Positions 23,395-36,027 of a DNA stretch of 64,000 bases are shown here, piece after piece. A program made the position numbers and the translations under genes. Under the pieces are notes generated by a model. The model was not told the DNA's origin. It did no database searches and saw only the letters and a list, made by a program, of their open reading frames with translations. The stretch comes from Prevotella sp. (GTDB lineage Bacteria > Bacteroidota > Bacteroidia > Bacteroidales > Bacteroidaceae). Every line of letters starts with the position of its first letter. The stretch's first letter is position 1. Location: assembly GCA_024682415.1 (NCBI GenBank), contig JAIKZG010000027.1, forward strand, positions 21,263 through 85,262, read 5' to 3'.

Positions 23395-25266
23395 ATGAAA
23401 AAGGAAATAACTAAAATCGTTTTGTTGTCGCTTCTGTGCGGTAATGCCGTTTATGCGCAGAAATCTCCCGACGGCAGACTCTCGGCAGAGGTGACAGTGG
23501 AGAGTGGCAGTGCAAATCTTGTGGTGAAGCAGAAGGGAAAGGCAGTAGGCAATCCTGTAAAGCTCGGTGTGCTCACTTCCGTGGAGAATTACTCTGAGGC
23601 TCTCACTCTGAAATCTAAATCTGCCGACACGCTGGTGAAGGATGATTACATGATGATTTCGGGCAAACGCAGCCATTGCGTGAACACCGCCAATGAGCGC
23701 ATCTATCATCTTGCTAACGGAAATGGTAAGGGGCTTGACGTAGTAGTGCGCTCTTATAACAACGGCATAGTGTTTAAATACATTGTGAATCAGGCTTCTG
23801 CCGACGAGAAACTTACTGAGGAAAAGACGGCTTATGCCATTGCCGACGGAACAAGGCGATGGATGCAGCAATATACTTCGGATTATGAGCAGTTTTTCCC
23901 ACTTGCCACCGACGGAAAGGCGCACGACGTGAGGGGCACGGTGAAAGGTCTTTGGGGATATCCTGCCCTCGTGGAGTTCGGCTCAAACACATTTGCCCTT
24001 ATCACTGAAGCTGACATACGGCATGGGCATTGCGGTTCGCAGCTATGCAATCAGACTGACAACAGCCTTTATCAAGTGCATTTGGCGGAAGCGTTGCCTA
24101 TAAAGAGCGGATTCGCTTCTCCGTGGCGAGTGATGATTATAGGCTCTTTGGCTGATATCGTGGAGTCTACCCTCGTGACCGATGTCTCTGCCCCTGCAGC
24201 GTTTACCGACACGAGCTGGATAAAGCCTGCCCCGGCTTCGTGGATATATTGGGCTTACAATCATGGCTCTAATGATTATCAGAAGGCGAAGGAGTTTATC
24301 GACCTTGCTGCCGAGATGCGCTGGCCTTACTGCCTTATAGACTGGGAATGGGATCGTATGCGCAATGGTGGCGACATTGACGACGCTCTGCGTTATGCCA
24401 AGTCGAAAAACATTCGCCTTTTTCTCTGGTACAACTCAAGCACCAACTGGGTGGGTGAGTGGGGACCTAATCCTATGTATCGCCTTAATCAGCCGAGTGT
24501 GCGCAATGCTGAGTATAGCTGGCTGAAGGAGAAAGGCGTAGACGGAATAAAAATCGACTTCTTCAAAGACGACAGCCGTGCCATGATGGATTATTATCTT
24601 GATATTCTTGAGGACGCTGCCAAGCAACAGATGATGATAACATTCCATGGGGCAACGCTTCCACGTGGTTGGCAGCGCACATATCCTAACCTTATGACTA
24701 CCGAGGCGGTGCGTGGCGCGGAGTGGTATAACAACACTGCCGAGCTTACCAATCGCGCAGCCTGTCATAATGCCACATTGCCTTTCACCCGTAATGTAGT
24801 AGGCTCTATGGACTACACTCCGGGCACATTCTCCGACTCGCAGCATAAGCATATCACCACCCATGGTCATGAGCTTGCTCTCTATTTCCTTTTCGAGAGC
24901 GCAGTGCAGCATTGTCCCGACCGCCCCGATGTCTATCGTTCATTGCCTGTGCAGGTTAGGCAGCTGCTTTCTTCCATGCCAACAGCTTGGGACGACACAA
25001 AGCTCCTTGCCGGCTATCCAGGCGAGGATGTAGTCATCGCCCGACGCAAAGGCGACTGCTGGTATATAGCAGGCATTAACGGCACTGATAAGGCGCGCAG
25101 CATCTCATTCTCGCTGAAGCGTCTTGGCATAAAAGGTAAGTCAATGACCATCTTTGCCGATGGCAGCGACGACCACAGCTTCTCTATATCAGAGCGTCAG
25201 CAGCTTCGCGGTGATATTAAGATGTCTGTCCGTCCGCGCGGTGGATTTGTTATTAAGTTAAAGTGA
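23395..25266 (+). CDS. GH97 glycoside hydrolase, alpha-galactosidase type
   Basis: A 623-residue secreted enzyme with a signal peptide (cleavage probably after VYAQ, about residue 22). It has the GH97 layout: N-terminal beta-sandwich (about 25-255), catalytic TIM barrel (about 265-530) and a small C-terminal beta domain. The motif WIYWAYNHGSNDY starts the barrel and DWEWDR follows. GIKIDFFKDD contains Asp388, where retaining GH97 alpha-galactosidases have their nucleophile, and TTEAVRGAEW has Glu437 as candidate acid/base. This arrangement fits retaining members rather than the inverting SusB glucosidases. A perfect -7 box (TAATTTTG, 23361-23368) precedes the gene by 26 nt but lacks a clear -33 box. 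It is a single gene, not part of the operon that ends at 25652. Confidence 0.88.
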   Translation: MKKEITKIVLLSLLCGNAVYAQKSPDGRLSAEVTVESGSANLVVKQKGKAVGNPVKLGVLTSVENYSEALTLKSKSADTLVKDDYMMISGKRSHCVNTANERIYHLANGNGKGLDVVVRSYNNGIVFKYIVNQASADEKLTEEKTAYAIADGTRRWMQQYTSDYEQFFPLATDGKAHDVRGTVKGLWGYPALVEFGSNTFALITEADIRHGHCGSQLCNQTDNSLYQVHLAEALPIKSGFASPWRVMIIGSLADIVESTLVTDVSAPAAFTDTSWIKPAPASWIYWAYNHGSNDYQKAKEFIDLAAEMRWPYCLIDWEWDRMRNGGDIDDALRYAKSKNIRLFLWYNSSTNWVGEWGPNPMYRLNQPSVRNAEYSWLKEKGVDGIKIDFFKDDSRAMMDYYLDILEDAAKQQMMITFHGATLPRGWQRTYPNLMTTEAVRGAEWYNNTAELTNRAACHNATLPFTRNVVGSMDYTPGTFSDSQHKHITTHGHELALYFLFESAVQHCPDRPDVYRSLPVQVRQLLSSMPTAWDDTKLLAGYPGEDVVIARRKGDCWYIAGINGTDKARSISFSLKRLGIKGKSMTIFADGSDDHSFSISERQQLRGDIKMSVRPRGGFVIKLK

Positions 25267-25292
25267 GTTCAGCGAACTCACTTTAATTTTTT
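25260..25292 (+). terminator. Terminator overlapping the GH97 stop codon
   Basis: AAGTGAGTTC (25261-25270) pairs perfectly with GAACTCACTT (25274-25283), followed by TAATTTTTTT. The stop codon TGA is inside the left arm. Confidence 0.85.
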
Positions 25293-25569
25293 TATATTGA
25301 CGTGGCACTCCATCATTAGTTTGTCGCGTGCGTATCTATTGACGAGATTCCCCATTTTGCCAAAGGTTTACTCTCAATTTCTGCACCAGACTGGTGCAGA
25401 AACAAAATTCTACCAAGTTGATGGACATGGCAGTCACATAAAAAGTGAAGATGTATTCTATATATGAGCGTCACGAAGTTCTACAAAAAGTTGTTCATGG
25501 CGAGATATAATGCAATGCATTGCGCCAAATGTGGAAGTGAAGTTTCAAAACCTCTTAAATTAAGCGCTT
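25293..25569. other. Intergenic region with a 25-bp palindrome
   Basis: The stretch between the two convergent terminators has no gene. It contains a perfect 12+1+12 bp palindrome at 25378-25402 (arm TTTCTGCACCAG). A 20-codon frame at 25515-25574 with HCAKCG looks like a zinc-ribbon relic, but it has no promoter or ribosome-binding site. Confidence 0.55.
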
Positions 25570-25617
25570 TATAAGAAAAAACGGTTCATAACTTTTCATG
25601 AAAGAAAGTTATGAACC
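25570..25617 (-). terminator. Terminator of the pectin operon
   Basis: On the minus strand, arms 25617-25605 and 25595-25583 (13 bp perfect) close a 9-nt loop and are followed by GTTTTTTC. It lies 35 bp after the last gene of the operon. Confidence 0.85.
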
Positions 25618-25651
25618 ATTGTAATATTAAGGGGCTTTAATCTGAAAGCCT

Positions 25652-27100
25652 TTAGTTGTTGTAATCCTTTGTCATCTTTTTGTTGCTGTCGGCAGGAGCC
25701 CAGTTGTCGGTGCGGAAAGAGCTGACAGGCAGACCGTCGCAGAAGAGGTCGCCCTGTGCCCAGTCGTGGAAAGCATAGCGGAGGGCAACAGGCTTCTTCA
25801 CCTTGTCGCTCTTGGCATACAGACGGCTGTGGAAAATCCATGCCTTGGCTGGGTGGAAGACATGGTCTTCACCGGCAATCTCTACAAGGTCGCTCTTCCA
25901 ACCTTGCTCGCCAGAAAGCCACATGTCGGCACGATTGAAGAACACTTCACAGGTGTCGTTGTGAATCTTCATCTCCTTATAATACGCACTCTTGGAAACA
26001 AGTCCTTCCATCTTATAAGTGTTGTCGAGGGCAAGCAACGCAAGGCGCATACCGGCGATTTGCTTCTTGCGTGGGTGGATGCCGAATTCCAAGCCGGCGT
26101 CCATCAATACTGCCATTCCGCAGTTAGGTATCATAAGCTCTGCTTTCGACTGCTGCTCGCGGAGGTATGGAGAAAGCTCCTTCCATCCGATGAGGCTGTA
26201 ATCGTAAGGGGCAATTTGGCAGAAATAGAATGGGAACGCGCCTTGATTCCATTCATTGCGCCATCCGTTTACCATTGCTGACATCATGTCGGCATAGGTC
26301 TTATAACGCACTACGTTGTCCTCGCCCTGATACCATATCGCGCCCTTGATGGTCATGCCGATAAGAGGGTGGAGCATACCATTATAAAGAACAGTGGCGG
26401 TGCGATTGGGCGACCAAATGTCTTCTTTCTTATGAGGAATCTTTGCTTCTGGGAATGCAGCGAGCATGTCGGCAGTCATCCACGATTCGCATGAAGAACC
26501 GCCCCAAGAGGCAACGATAAGTCCGACAGGCACATTAAGCTCGCGGCGAAGTTCCTTGCCGAAATGATAAGCAGTAGCACTGAACTCACGCACGGAAGCG
26601 GGATTAGCCATATACCATGAGCCAGAAACGGTGTCTACGGGGTGGAGCTGACTGTTGCGCTTTACGGTGAAAAGGCGCAGCTGTGAATCGGTGCTATGGA
26701 GAATATCCTCAACGGCATTGCCCACAGGCTGATTCTTGAAACCCTTCATTGGCATCTCCATATTGCTCTGACCAGCGCAGAGCCAAAGGTCGCCAAGAAG
26801 AATGTTGCTGAGAGAGGTCTTCTCGCCATCATTGAATGTGATGGTGTAAGGACCGCCAGCCTCGGTAGTCTTTACCATGGCTTTCCATTTGCCGTAGGCG
26901 TCAGCCTTTACGGAGTATTTCTTGTTGTTCCATGAAGTGGTGATTTTAACGATGGAGTTGGCTTTGGCAGAGCCCCACAGGTTGGCGTCAGACTCTCGCT
27001 GCATCACCATACCGTTGCCGAACATCTTAGGCAACGTAACTTTTGCGTCGGCAGCAGTAGCAAGCAAAGCTGCCATCAATATAATAGATAATCTTTTCAT
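25652..27100 (-). CDS. Secreted sialate O-acetylesterase-like carbohydrate esterase
   Basis: A 482-residue protein with signal peptide (cleavage near ATAADA, residue 19), an N-terminal beta domain (20-100) and an SGNH-type esterase domain. The nucleophile Ser112 is in CAGQSNMEMP. GASWGGSS-like VASWGGSSCESW, AIWYQGEDN and the histidine motif GIHPRKKQIAGMRLA complete the sialate-esterase pattern. The family removes O-acetyl groups from sugars in plant glycans as well as from sialic acid. In this operon of pectin enzymes, deacetylation of side-chain sugars is the likelier job (inference). It is the last gene of the operon, 6 nt behind the GH106 gene, and precedes the terminator at 25570-25617. 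Confidence 0.87.
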   Translation of the reverse strand: MKRLSIILMAALLATAADAKVTLPKMFGNGMVMQRESDANLWGSAKANSIVKITTSWNNKKYSVKADAYGKWKAMVKTTEAGGPYTITFNDGEKTSLSNILLGDLWLCAGQSNMEMPMKGFKNQPVGNAVEDILHSTDSQLRLFTVKRNSQLHPVDTVSGSWYMANPASVREFSATAYHFGKELRRELNVPVGLIVASWGGSSCESWMTADMLAAFPEAKIPHKKEDIWSPNRTATVLYNGMLHPLIGMTIKGAIWYQGEDNVVRYKTYADMMSAMVNGWRNEWNQGAFPFYFCQIAPYDYSLIGWKELSPYLREQQSKAELMIPNCGMAVLMDAGLEFGIHPRKKQIAGMRLALLALDNTYKMEGLVSKSAYYKEMKIHNDTCEVFFNRADMWLSGEQGWKSDLVEIAGEDHVFHPAKAWIFHSRLYAKSDKVKKPVALRYAFHDWAQGDLFCDGLPVSSFRTDNWAPADSNKKMTKDYNN

Positions 27101-27106
27101 AATTCA

Positions 27107-30061
27107 TTAATAGTTTAACGTAATCTTGCCGAGCAGACCAGCGCTGATAGGAGTCTGAGATTTGCGACGATATTTGGCGTTGGTCCATATTCCACGGAAA
27201 GGAGGCAAATTGATGTCGTCGCCGAGAAGGGCGTTTGCCCATGTGTTTACTACCACGATGCGCAGAGCATTAGTGCCTTTTTTCACTGCCTCGGTGATGT
27301 CTACTTCGTAAGGAGCAGTCCATGCTGTGCCGCAGTTAATGCCGTTTACATATACTGTAGCGATGTCTTTCACCTCGCCGAGATTGAGCATTACCTTGTT
27401 TTGCTTGCCATGCTTGAATTTGAAAGTAGTGGTGTAGACGGCATGACCTGAATAATACTTAATCTTTGTGTTGTCGTATTTGCTCCAATCGAAAAGAGTG
27501 TCGGTCTCCACGCATTCTTTGTTGTCGCGGAACACTACTTGCCATTTCTGCGCGTTCAACGGTTCGGAGTAAGTCAGTTGCTCCTTACGGCTGTAGCCCT
27601 TGATGTCGTTTGTGAAGATAACGAACAGTGAAGCGTCTTTCGCTAATGAAAGTGATACGAAAGAGCGACCGTCTTTTTCGCAGAAATCGCCGGCGAGATA
27701 AGTCTTGTCGGTAACGGCGTCGTAGAGCAACGCTTTCTTTCCTCTCACTCTGAATGAAGCGGCAAACTTTAGGTCTTTTCCGCTTTGGTTGGTGAGGAAG
27801 TAGATATCTCTGTCGCTTGAATGGCGATGGGCGAAGTCTACGCCATCGGGAAGGTCAGCGTCTTTTGCCGGAATGGTAAAGTCGTTCACGGGTTTGTTGG
27901 TAGTGAAATACTTATATCCCTGCAAAGGATTTGTGAAGTCGTCGGCACGGAGAATGTTCTTGGCATGTGAAACTCCCACTGGGCTTTCCTCCATAGGCTG
28001 CCCCACATTGGCACGACGCAATATCTCTCGCTCCACGTATTCCTTGCGAAACAATGGCTTGAGCTGAGGCTTATCCATTATCTCATTCGCGGTGAGAGCG
28101 CGGCGTGGCATTTCTGTGCCGTTGTAAACAGGAATGTCAATCACAGGTTTGCCTTCTTGCAAAAGGCGTTGGCAACGGGTGATATAGTCTACAAAGTCGC
28201 TTGCTTCCTTATACCAGGTGTTATCTCTCTGGAAGAAGAAGCCAATGCCGTCGAGTGTCATTCCCGGGCGACGGTCGAGCCATGGATTATGAGCATTCAC
28301 ATGGAGGAACAGGCGGTTAATGCCAAGGGCGAAATTGCGGTCGATGAGTGGTTTCACCATAGCCGGAGTTTCATCCCAGACGCCACGCACCTCGGTAAGT
28401 CCTTCTGCCTGAATGATGTTTTTGCCATACAGATAACCTCCGTGAATAGCATCGAGCATATCAGTAGGCTTGTCGTGGGTAGGGCTGTTGAGCCAAAACT
28501 CGCCCATAGGCAGATCTACATATTTATAGTGATCCATGCCGTCGCTCACCATTGTAGGCGCGACGCTTTCTGATGACAGCTTCACGCCAAATGCTTTTGC
28601 TCGCTCGGCAACGGTCTTGAAGAACTTCTCATTTATGAGGTCGTTGATAGTAAGGCGAATGTCGTAGAGCACCTGTTCGCTCTTTTCTGCCGATTCTATC
28701 GCGATACCTGCCATGACGGGCAGATAAGGAATAAGGTCGTAGCCACGACGAGCCTTAAACTCCTCAGCGAAATGATAGCCCCAGTTTTGTGAGCCGCATT
28801 CCCAACTGTCTACATGCAGGAATTTCACCACATCGCCATGAGGGCGTTTCTTGTGAAGTGCAAACCAGTTGTCTACTTGCTTATTTACGGCAGATGGAGA
28901 GAACTTGTCGCATTCCAATCCTTTTCCACCGCCTGCCGTGGCGTTGGTCATGCCTGTAGAGGCGTGGCCCATGCGGATGATGCGCCAGCTGCCATGAGGA
29001 AGTTTTGAAATGACTGTATCGCCATGAAGTTTTATCTGCACGATTTTATTTTTTTCCGTGCATAGATTTTTTGAAAAGTCTGCACTCGTATTTTTCTCGC
29101 CTATGCCCCAAAGCGCGCCCGACTTTATAAGATAGTTGCTCAGCAGCGGTTCACTGCTAAGAATAATATCCTTTAGCTTCAAATTTGGCTTCCATTTCGC
29201 AGCGTCTAAGTCTTCGCTTCCTCCTTCCGAACCGTCGGGAGTCCATGCGAAACGGAAATATTTAGCCGTGGTGGTAGGCAGAGAATAGTTCACCTTGTCA
29301 AACAGATAGCTTTGCCAGCCTTGACGTGGCTGAGTGAGCTGTTTCACCTTATGGAAATTCTTGCCGTCATTGCTCGCTAATACGCAGATGCGCTCACCCT
29401 GAATGTTGGTGCCCGACGTTACGATAGTGATGTTGCGCACAGTCGTAGGCTTATCATATTCATACTGAATCCAGCATGGATTGTCGGCACGATAAATGCC
29501 CTTCTCGTTGCGCACCACATTCTCGGAAAGCGTAATCTTAGGCTTGCCGGTAAGTGACACATAGTTAATAGGGATAGCGTAGCAGGCAATATCCTCGTAA
29601 TATCCCGAAGGGCGGGAGAGGATAAGGGAGCGTTGCGCTGAATGTCTGCCTGTTTTGGAAACAGAAACAATAGAATCTGTCCACACTACATGCTGCATTG
29701 ATTCTTCGGGCTTAATCCACGGACCGCCGGCGAGGGCGAAGCCGTCGCTTATGTGTATGCCCATTTGCAGGCCGAGACTGTCTGCCTGTTGGAAGGCATA
29801 GTCTATCATGTCCCAATAAGTGGCCGACAGCTGCTGCGCCTTGCCACCATATTCAGGACGTTCGTTTACGCCACGGATAGGCATGAGATAGCATCCGCCC
29901 AGACCTACATCGTGCATACCTTGCAGGTCGGCATGAATGCCCTGTTTTGATACTGCGCCATACATCCAGTACCAAAAAGTCCATGGTTTCGCTTCATCCA
30001 ATGGCTTGGCTGCCACATGAAGCGAAATCATGGATAAAAGGATTATAGCAATCTTTTTCAT
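27107..30061 (-). CDS. GH106 alpha-L-rhamnosidase
   Basis: A 984-residue secreted protein (signal peptide about 1-18). The start of the mature part, KPWTFWYWMYGAVSKQGI followed by LQGMHDVGLGGCYLMPIRG, is a hallmark of GH106 enzymes. SPSAVNKQVDNWF, HVDSWECGSQNW and the Glu-containing FKARRGYDLIPYLP follow, and QAEGLTEVRG and the C-terminal galactose-binding-like sandwich (VMLNLGEVKDIATVYVNG) complete the pattern. GH106 cleaves alpha-L-rhamnosyl bonds, including those in rhamnogalacturonan-II. The preceding GH2 gene is 9 bp upstream and the esterase 6 bp downstream, so co-transcription is near certain. The released rhamnose could feed RhaM and RhaD encoded elsewhere in the window. Confidence 0.9.
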   Translation of the reverse strand: MKKIAIILLSMISLHVAAKPLDEAKPWTFWYWMYGAVSKQGIHADLQGMHDVGLGGCYLMPIRGVNERPEYGGKAQQLSATYWDMIDYAFQQADSLGLQMGIHISDGFALAGGPWIKPEESMQHVVWTDSIVSVSKTGRHSAQRSLILSRPSGYYEDIACYAIPINYVSLTGKPKITLSENVVRNEKGIYRADNPCWIQYEYDKPTTVRNITIVTSGTNIQGERICVLASNDGKNFHKVKQLTQPRQGWQSYLFDKVNYSLPTTTAKYFRFAWTPDGSEGGSEDLDAAKWKPNLKLKDIILSSEPLLSNYLIKSGALWGIGEKNTSADFSKNLCTEKNKIVQIKLHGDTVISKLPHGSWRIIRMGHASTGMTNATAGGGKGLECDKFSPSAVNKQVDNWFALHKKRPHGDVVKFLHVDSWECGSQNWGYHFAEEFKARRGYDLIPYLPVMAGIAIESAEKSEQVLYDIRLTINDLINEKFFKTVAERAKAFGVKLSSESVAPTMVSDGMDHYKYVDLPMGEFWLNSPTHDKPTDMLDAIHGGYLYGKNIIQAEGLTEVRGVWDETPAMVKPLIDRNFALGINRLFLHVNAHNPWLDRRPGMTLDGIGFFFQRDNTWYKEASDFVDYITRCQRLLQEGKPVIDIPVYNGTEMPRRALTANEIMDKPQLKPLFRKEYVEREILRRANVGQPMEESPVGVSHAKNILRADDFTNPLQGYKYFTTNKPVNDFTIPAKDADLPDGVDFAHRHSSDRDIYFLTNQSGKDLKFAASFRVRGKKALLYDAVTDKTYLAGDFCEKDGRSFVSLSLAKDASLFVIFTNDIKGYSRKEQLTYSEPLNAQKWQVVFRDNKECVETDTLFDWSKYDNTKIKYYSGHAVYTTTFKFKHGKQNKVMLNLGEVKDIATVYVNGINCGTAWTAPYEVDITEAVKKGTNALRIVVVNTWANALLGDDINLPPFRGIWTNAKYRRKSQTPISAGLLGKITLNY

Positions 30062-30070
30062 TTATAGTTA

Positions 30071-32878
30071 TTATTCAAAACTCAGAATAATTGTTCCTGT
30101 ATATTCATCGCCCATAGAGCGGAAAGGTTGTGCGCTCGGGCCGTTAAGGTCGGTGGTGTTCACCTTGTTGCGCACGGCAGGAATCACCTGTAGAAGGCTT
30201 ATGCCTGTCTTTGGCAAATCGTATAATATGTGGTCTCTGCCGTCGCGTGGCTGATAAATGCCCACATAGTCTTTATTATCTTTTGCCAAGGCAATGCCGA
30301 TTTTTCCTTCTTTGGTGTCGAGCTGCATCCACGTCACGTTTTCAAAATATCCTTTAAACTCAGGATATGTGAAGCTTTCGGCAGGGATAGGGTCGTTGTA
30401 ATCGTTTTCCCACAAACCATACTGAGGGCCTTGACGGCGGTTTTGCCATACACGATAAGGACCATTGCCCACCCAAGTTTTATGGAGAACCTTCTCTTCT
30501 GGATATTGGAACATTACTCCCATCTCATCAACGATACCGCCAAACTTATAAGCATATTTCAATGCTACCTTGCCGTCGTTGAGAAATGTCCATTGAGCGC
30601 TGTCAAGGCTTCCAAGCTTGTATTTGGCTGTGAGCACAACATTGCCATCTTGTTTGTTTACGCTTATGCCGTCGAATACGCCTTGATCTTCATATTCGGT
30701 GTATTGAGTCTTTTTCTTTTCAGCGTCGATGTCGTCGTGATTATAGAACTGGTCGAAAGAGCGGTCGGCACGGCGTGCAGCAATGAAGCGTGGACCATCT
30801 GTTAGGCTGATGTGCTTGCCTTTCACGTCTACGCCTTGAAGCATACCATTCTTTTTAGAGAAATGATATGTGCGGTCTTCGCCATCGACTGTTATTTCGT
30901 CGGCAGATTCCGTAACGTTGTATTTTGCCTTATTGAGAGTAATATCTTTCTGAGCAATCTTTTTGCTCCATGTGAATATTTCGTGTCCGCTCTTGTCGGT
31001 TGCCGTCAGGCGGAGAGCGTCAGCGTTTCCTGCCTGTGGCAAAGAGATTACGCATGAGTCGTGAGGCAATGTAGATGGTATCTTTATCGTGCCACTCTTC
31101 AAAACGGTTTCTTTCTTGCCACCCATTACAGGCATTTGCAAGTATTGGTATTTCAAAGAAACGGTGTTGAGATTAGTGAAGTCGTAATGGTTGATTGCGA
31201 TGAGCTTGTTGCCGTTAAATTTCAGCTGCACAGGGCTCCAAATCTCTTTGATAGTGTAGTAGCTGCCTTCCTTTTCAAAGTGAGGACCTACGATACCGTC
31301 AGCACCAAAGTTGCCAACATTGTCGATAATGCCGTTCATGTCTACACGCTTCACTCCTTCGTCGGCCAAATCCCAAAGGAATCCGCCGGCGCAGCGAGGA
31401 TTTTTCATCATTATCTCCCAATAGTCGGCAAGGCCGGCGCCATGTCCGCCATCGTAAAGACCATGAAGGAATTCGGTAGGCATGAATATCTCAGGCTTAC
31501 GCATATATTCCAATGTTTCTCCCCATGAGCGATAGTGCTTGGTTTCAAAGCCATTGCGGTTGCCCCATGGATAGAGCACTACACGATTCTGAATATCCCA
31601 ACGAGAGAATTCTGGTTCAAGCTCGTAGTTGAAGCCTCCCTCGTTGCCGTTGCTCCAGAAGATGATTGAAGGGTGGTTTACGTCGCGAGTTACCATCTCC
31701 TTGACGAGCTGCTGACCGATGATGGTTTCGTGTGCCCAATGCCAACCGCTCAACTCGCTTTCTACGTAAAGTCCTAATGAGTCGCAGGCATCGAGGAATT
31801 CAGGGTCGGCAGGATAATGGCTCAGACGGACGGCATTCATGTTCATGCTCTTGATGAGATTCACGTCTTCAATGTTCTTTGCCTTGCTCAATGTTCTGCC
31901 GCTTTCAGGGCGGAAGCTATGACGGTTTACGCCCTTGAAGATTACTTTCTTGCCATTGATATATACGCCGTCGCTCTTGCGATATTCTATTGTGCGGAAA
32001 CCGAATTTCTGACGTTCCACATGCACAGCCTTGCCGTTTGCATCAAGAAGCGTAAATTCAGCTGTGTAGCGGTTAGGGGTTTCTGCAGTCCACAGACGTG
32101 GGTTGTTTACCTTGAAGTCAAATTTCGTGTTGTCAGAACCTCTTAATGGGCTTTCTGATGTGCCAACAGTCTTGCCTTTCTCGTCTTTGATGGCGACTCT
32201 TACTTTTGAGCCGTTGAAGGCGCGATTGAGATAGCAGTCGGCAATAAATCGTCCGTCCATGCGCGCATCGATAGCTACGCGGTCAATGTTGTTGGCTGGT
32301 TTTGAAATGATGAATACAGGGCGGATAATGCCACCGAAATTCCAATAGTCGGCACGACGTTCTGCCATGTTTACAGCGTCGTTCTCGCTCTCTTTATCCA
32401 CCGTCACTTTCAATGAGTTCTTATGCTTGCCAAAGAAAATGCGGTCGGAAATATCATAGGTGAAGCGATAGAATCCGCCATGATGTTTGTTGCCAGCCTT
32501 GCGTCCGTTGATTTCGGCGTAGGTGTCGGTCATGGAAGCTTCGAATACGAGTAATATCTGTCTGCCTTTCCATGATTCAGGCAAATTAAACTCATATTTA
32601 TATATGCCTTGCTCTTTGGCTATTCCCTCAGGACGTGGCTTGCCATAGAAACGCATACCATATTGATATGTGCCGAAGCCTTGTGTTTCCCAACAAGACG
32701 GCACGCCTATCTTTGTCCATTTGCCTGAGTTGTTGCCGTCAGAGCAGAAGAAATCCCAGTTCACCATATCATCGCAGCCTTTGCCGCTGAGATATTGTCG
32801 GTGAGTGAAAACATCGTTTTGCGCAGTTGCCGTAAATAGGCTCGATGCGCATAGAAGCGATAATAGTATTCTTTTCAT
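30071..32878 (-). CDS. GH2 glycoside hydrolase (beta-galactosidase/glucuronidase clan)
   Basis: A 935-residue secreted protein (signal peptide 1-19, SLFTATAQ). It has the GH2 order: sugar-binding jelly roll (IGVPSCWETQGFGTYQY), immunoglobulin-like domain, TIM barrel starting near KGVNRHSFRPESG, acid/base Glu413 in FWSNGNEGG and a candidate nucleophile in MPTEFLHGL. Two C-terminal beta domains follow (beta-galactosidase small-chain-like, NGPYRVWQNRRQGPQYG). Exact specificity cannot be read from sequence; the operon suggests a pectin side-chain sugar such as galactose, arabinopyranose or glucuronic acid. It is 41 bp behind the LacZ-type GH2 gene and 9 bp ahead of GH106. The two GH2 proteins are clearly different subfamilies, not a recent duplication. 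Confidence 0.88.
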   Translation of the reverse strand: MKRILLSLLCASSLFTATAQNDVFTHRQYLSGKGCDDMVNWDFFCSDGNNSGKWTKIGVPSCWETQGFGTYQYGMRFYGKPRPEGIAKEQGIYKYEFNLPESWKGRQILLVFEASMTDTYAEINGRKAGNKHHGGFYRFTYDISDRIFFGKHKNSLKVTVDKESENDAVNMAERRADYWNFGGIIRPVFIISKPANNIDRVAIDARMDGRFIADCYLNRAFNGSKVRVAIKDEKGKTVGTSESPLRGSDNTKFDFKVNNPRLWTAETPNRYTAEFTLLDANGKAVHVERQKFGFRTIEYRKSDGVYINGKKVIFKGVNRHSFRPESGRTLSKAKNIEDVNLIKSMNMNAVRLSHYPADPEFLDACDSLGLYVESELSGWHWAHETIIGQQLVKEMVTRDVNHPSIIFWSNGNEGGFNYELEPEFSRWDIQNRVVLYPWGNRNGFETKHYRSWGETLEYMRKPEIFMPTEFLHGLYDGGHGAGLADYWEIMMKNPRCAGGFLWDLADEGVKRVDMNGIIDNVGNFGADGIVGPHFEKEGSYYTIKEIWSPVQLKFNGNKLIAINHYDFTNLNTVSLKYQYLQMPVMGGKKETVLKSGTIKIPSTLPHDSCVISLPQAGNADALRLTATDKSGHEIFTWSKKIAQKDITLNKAKYNVTESADEITVDGEDRTYHFSKKNGMLQGVDVKGKHISLTDGPRFIAARRADRSFDQFYNHDDIDAEKKKTQYTEYEDQGVFDGISVNKQDGNVVLTAKYKLGSLDSAQWTFLNDGKVALKYAYKFGGIVDEMGVMFQYPEEKVLHKTWVGNGPYRVWQNRRQGPQYGLWENDYNDPIPAESFTYPEFKGYFENVTWMQLDTKEGKIGIALAKDNKDYVGIYQPRDGRDHILYDLPKTGISLLQVIPAVRNKVNTTDLNGPSAQPFRSMGDEYTGTIILSFE

Positions 32879-32919
32879 TATGTAAATCTTTTCTTTTTCA
32901 GTACAAAAAACGAGAACGC

Positions 32920-35973
<3,054 letters not shown>

Positions 35974-36027
35974 TTATTCTTGTTGTTAGGGCAACGAGTG
36001 TTGCCCTAACTTATTCTTATATCTATT

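Noticed and set aside
25378..25402. The palindrome as a dif or attachment site
   Set aside because: dif-type sites have two different half-sites around a 6-8 bp centre; this one is a symmetric palindrome with a one-base centre.
25515..25574. 20-codon frame with HCAKCG as a zinc-ribbon gene
   Set aside because: Too short for a domain, without promoter or ribosome site, and it ends in the operon terminator. At most a gene relic.
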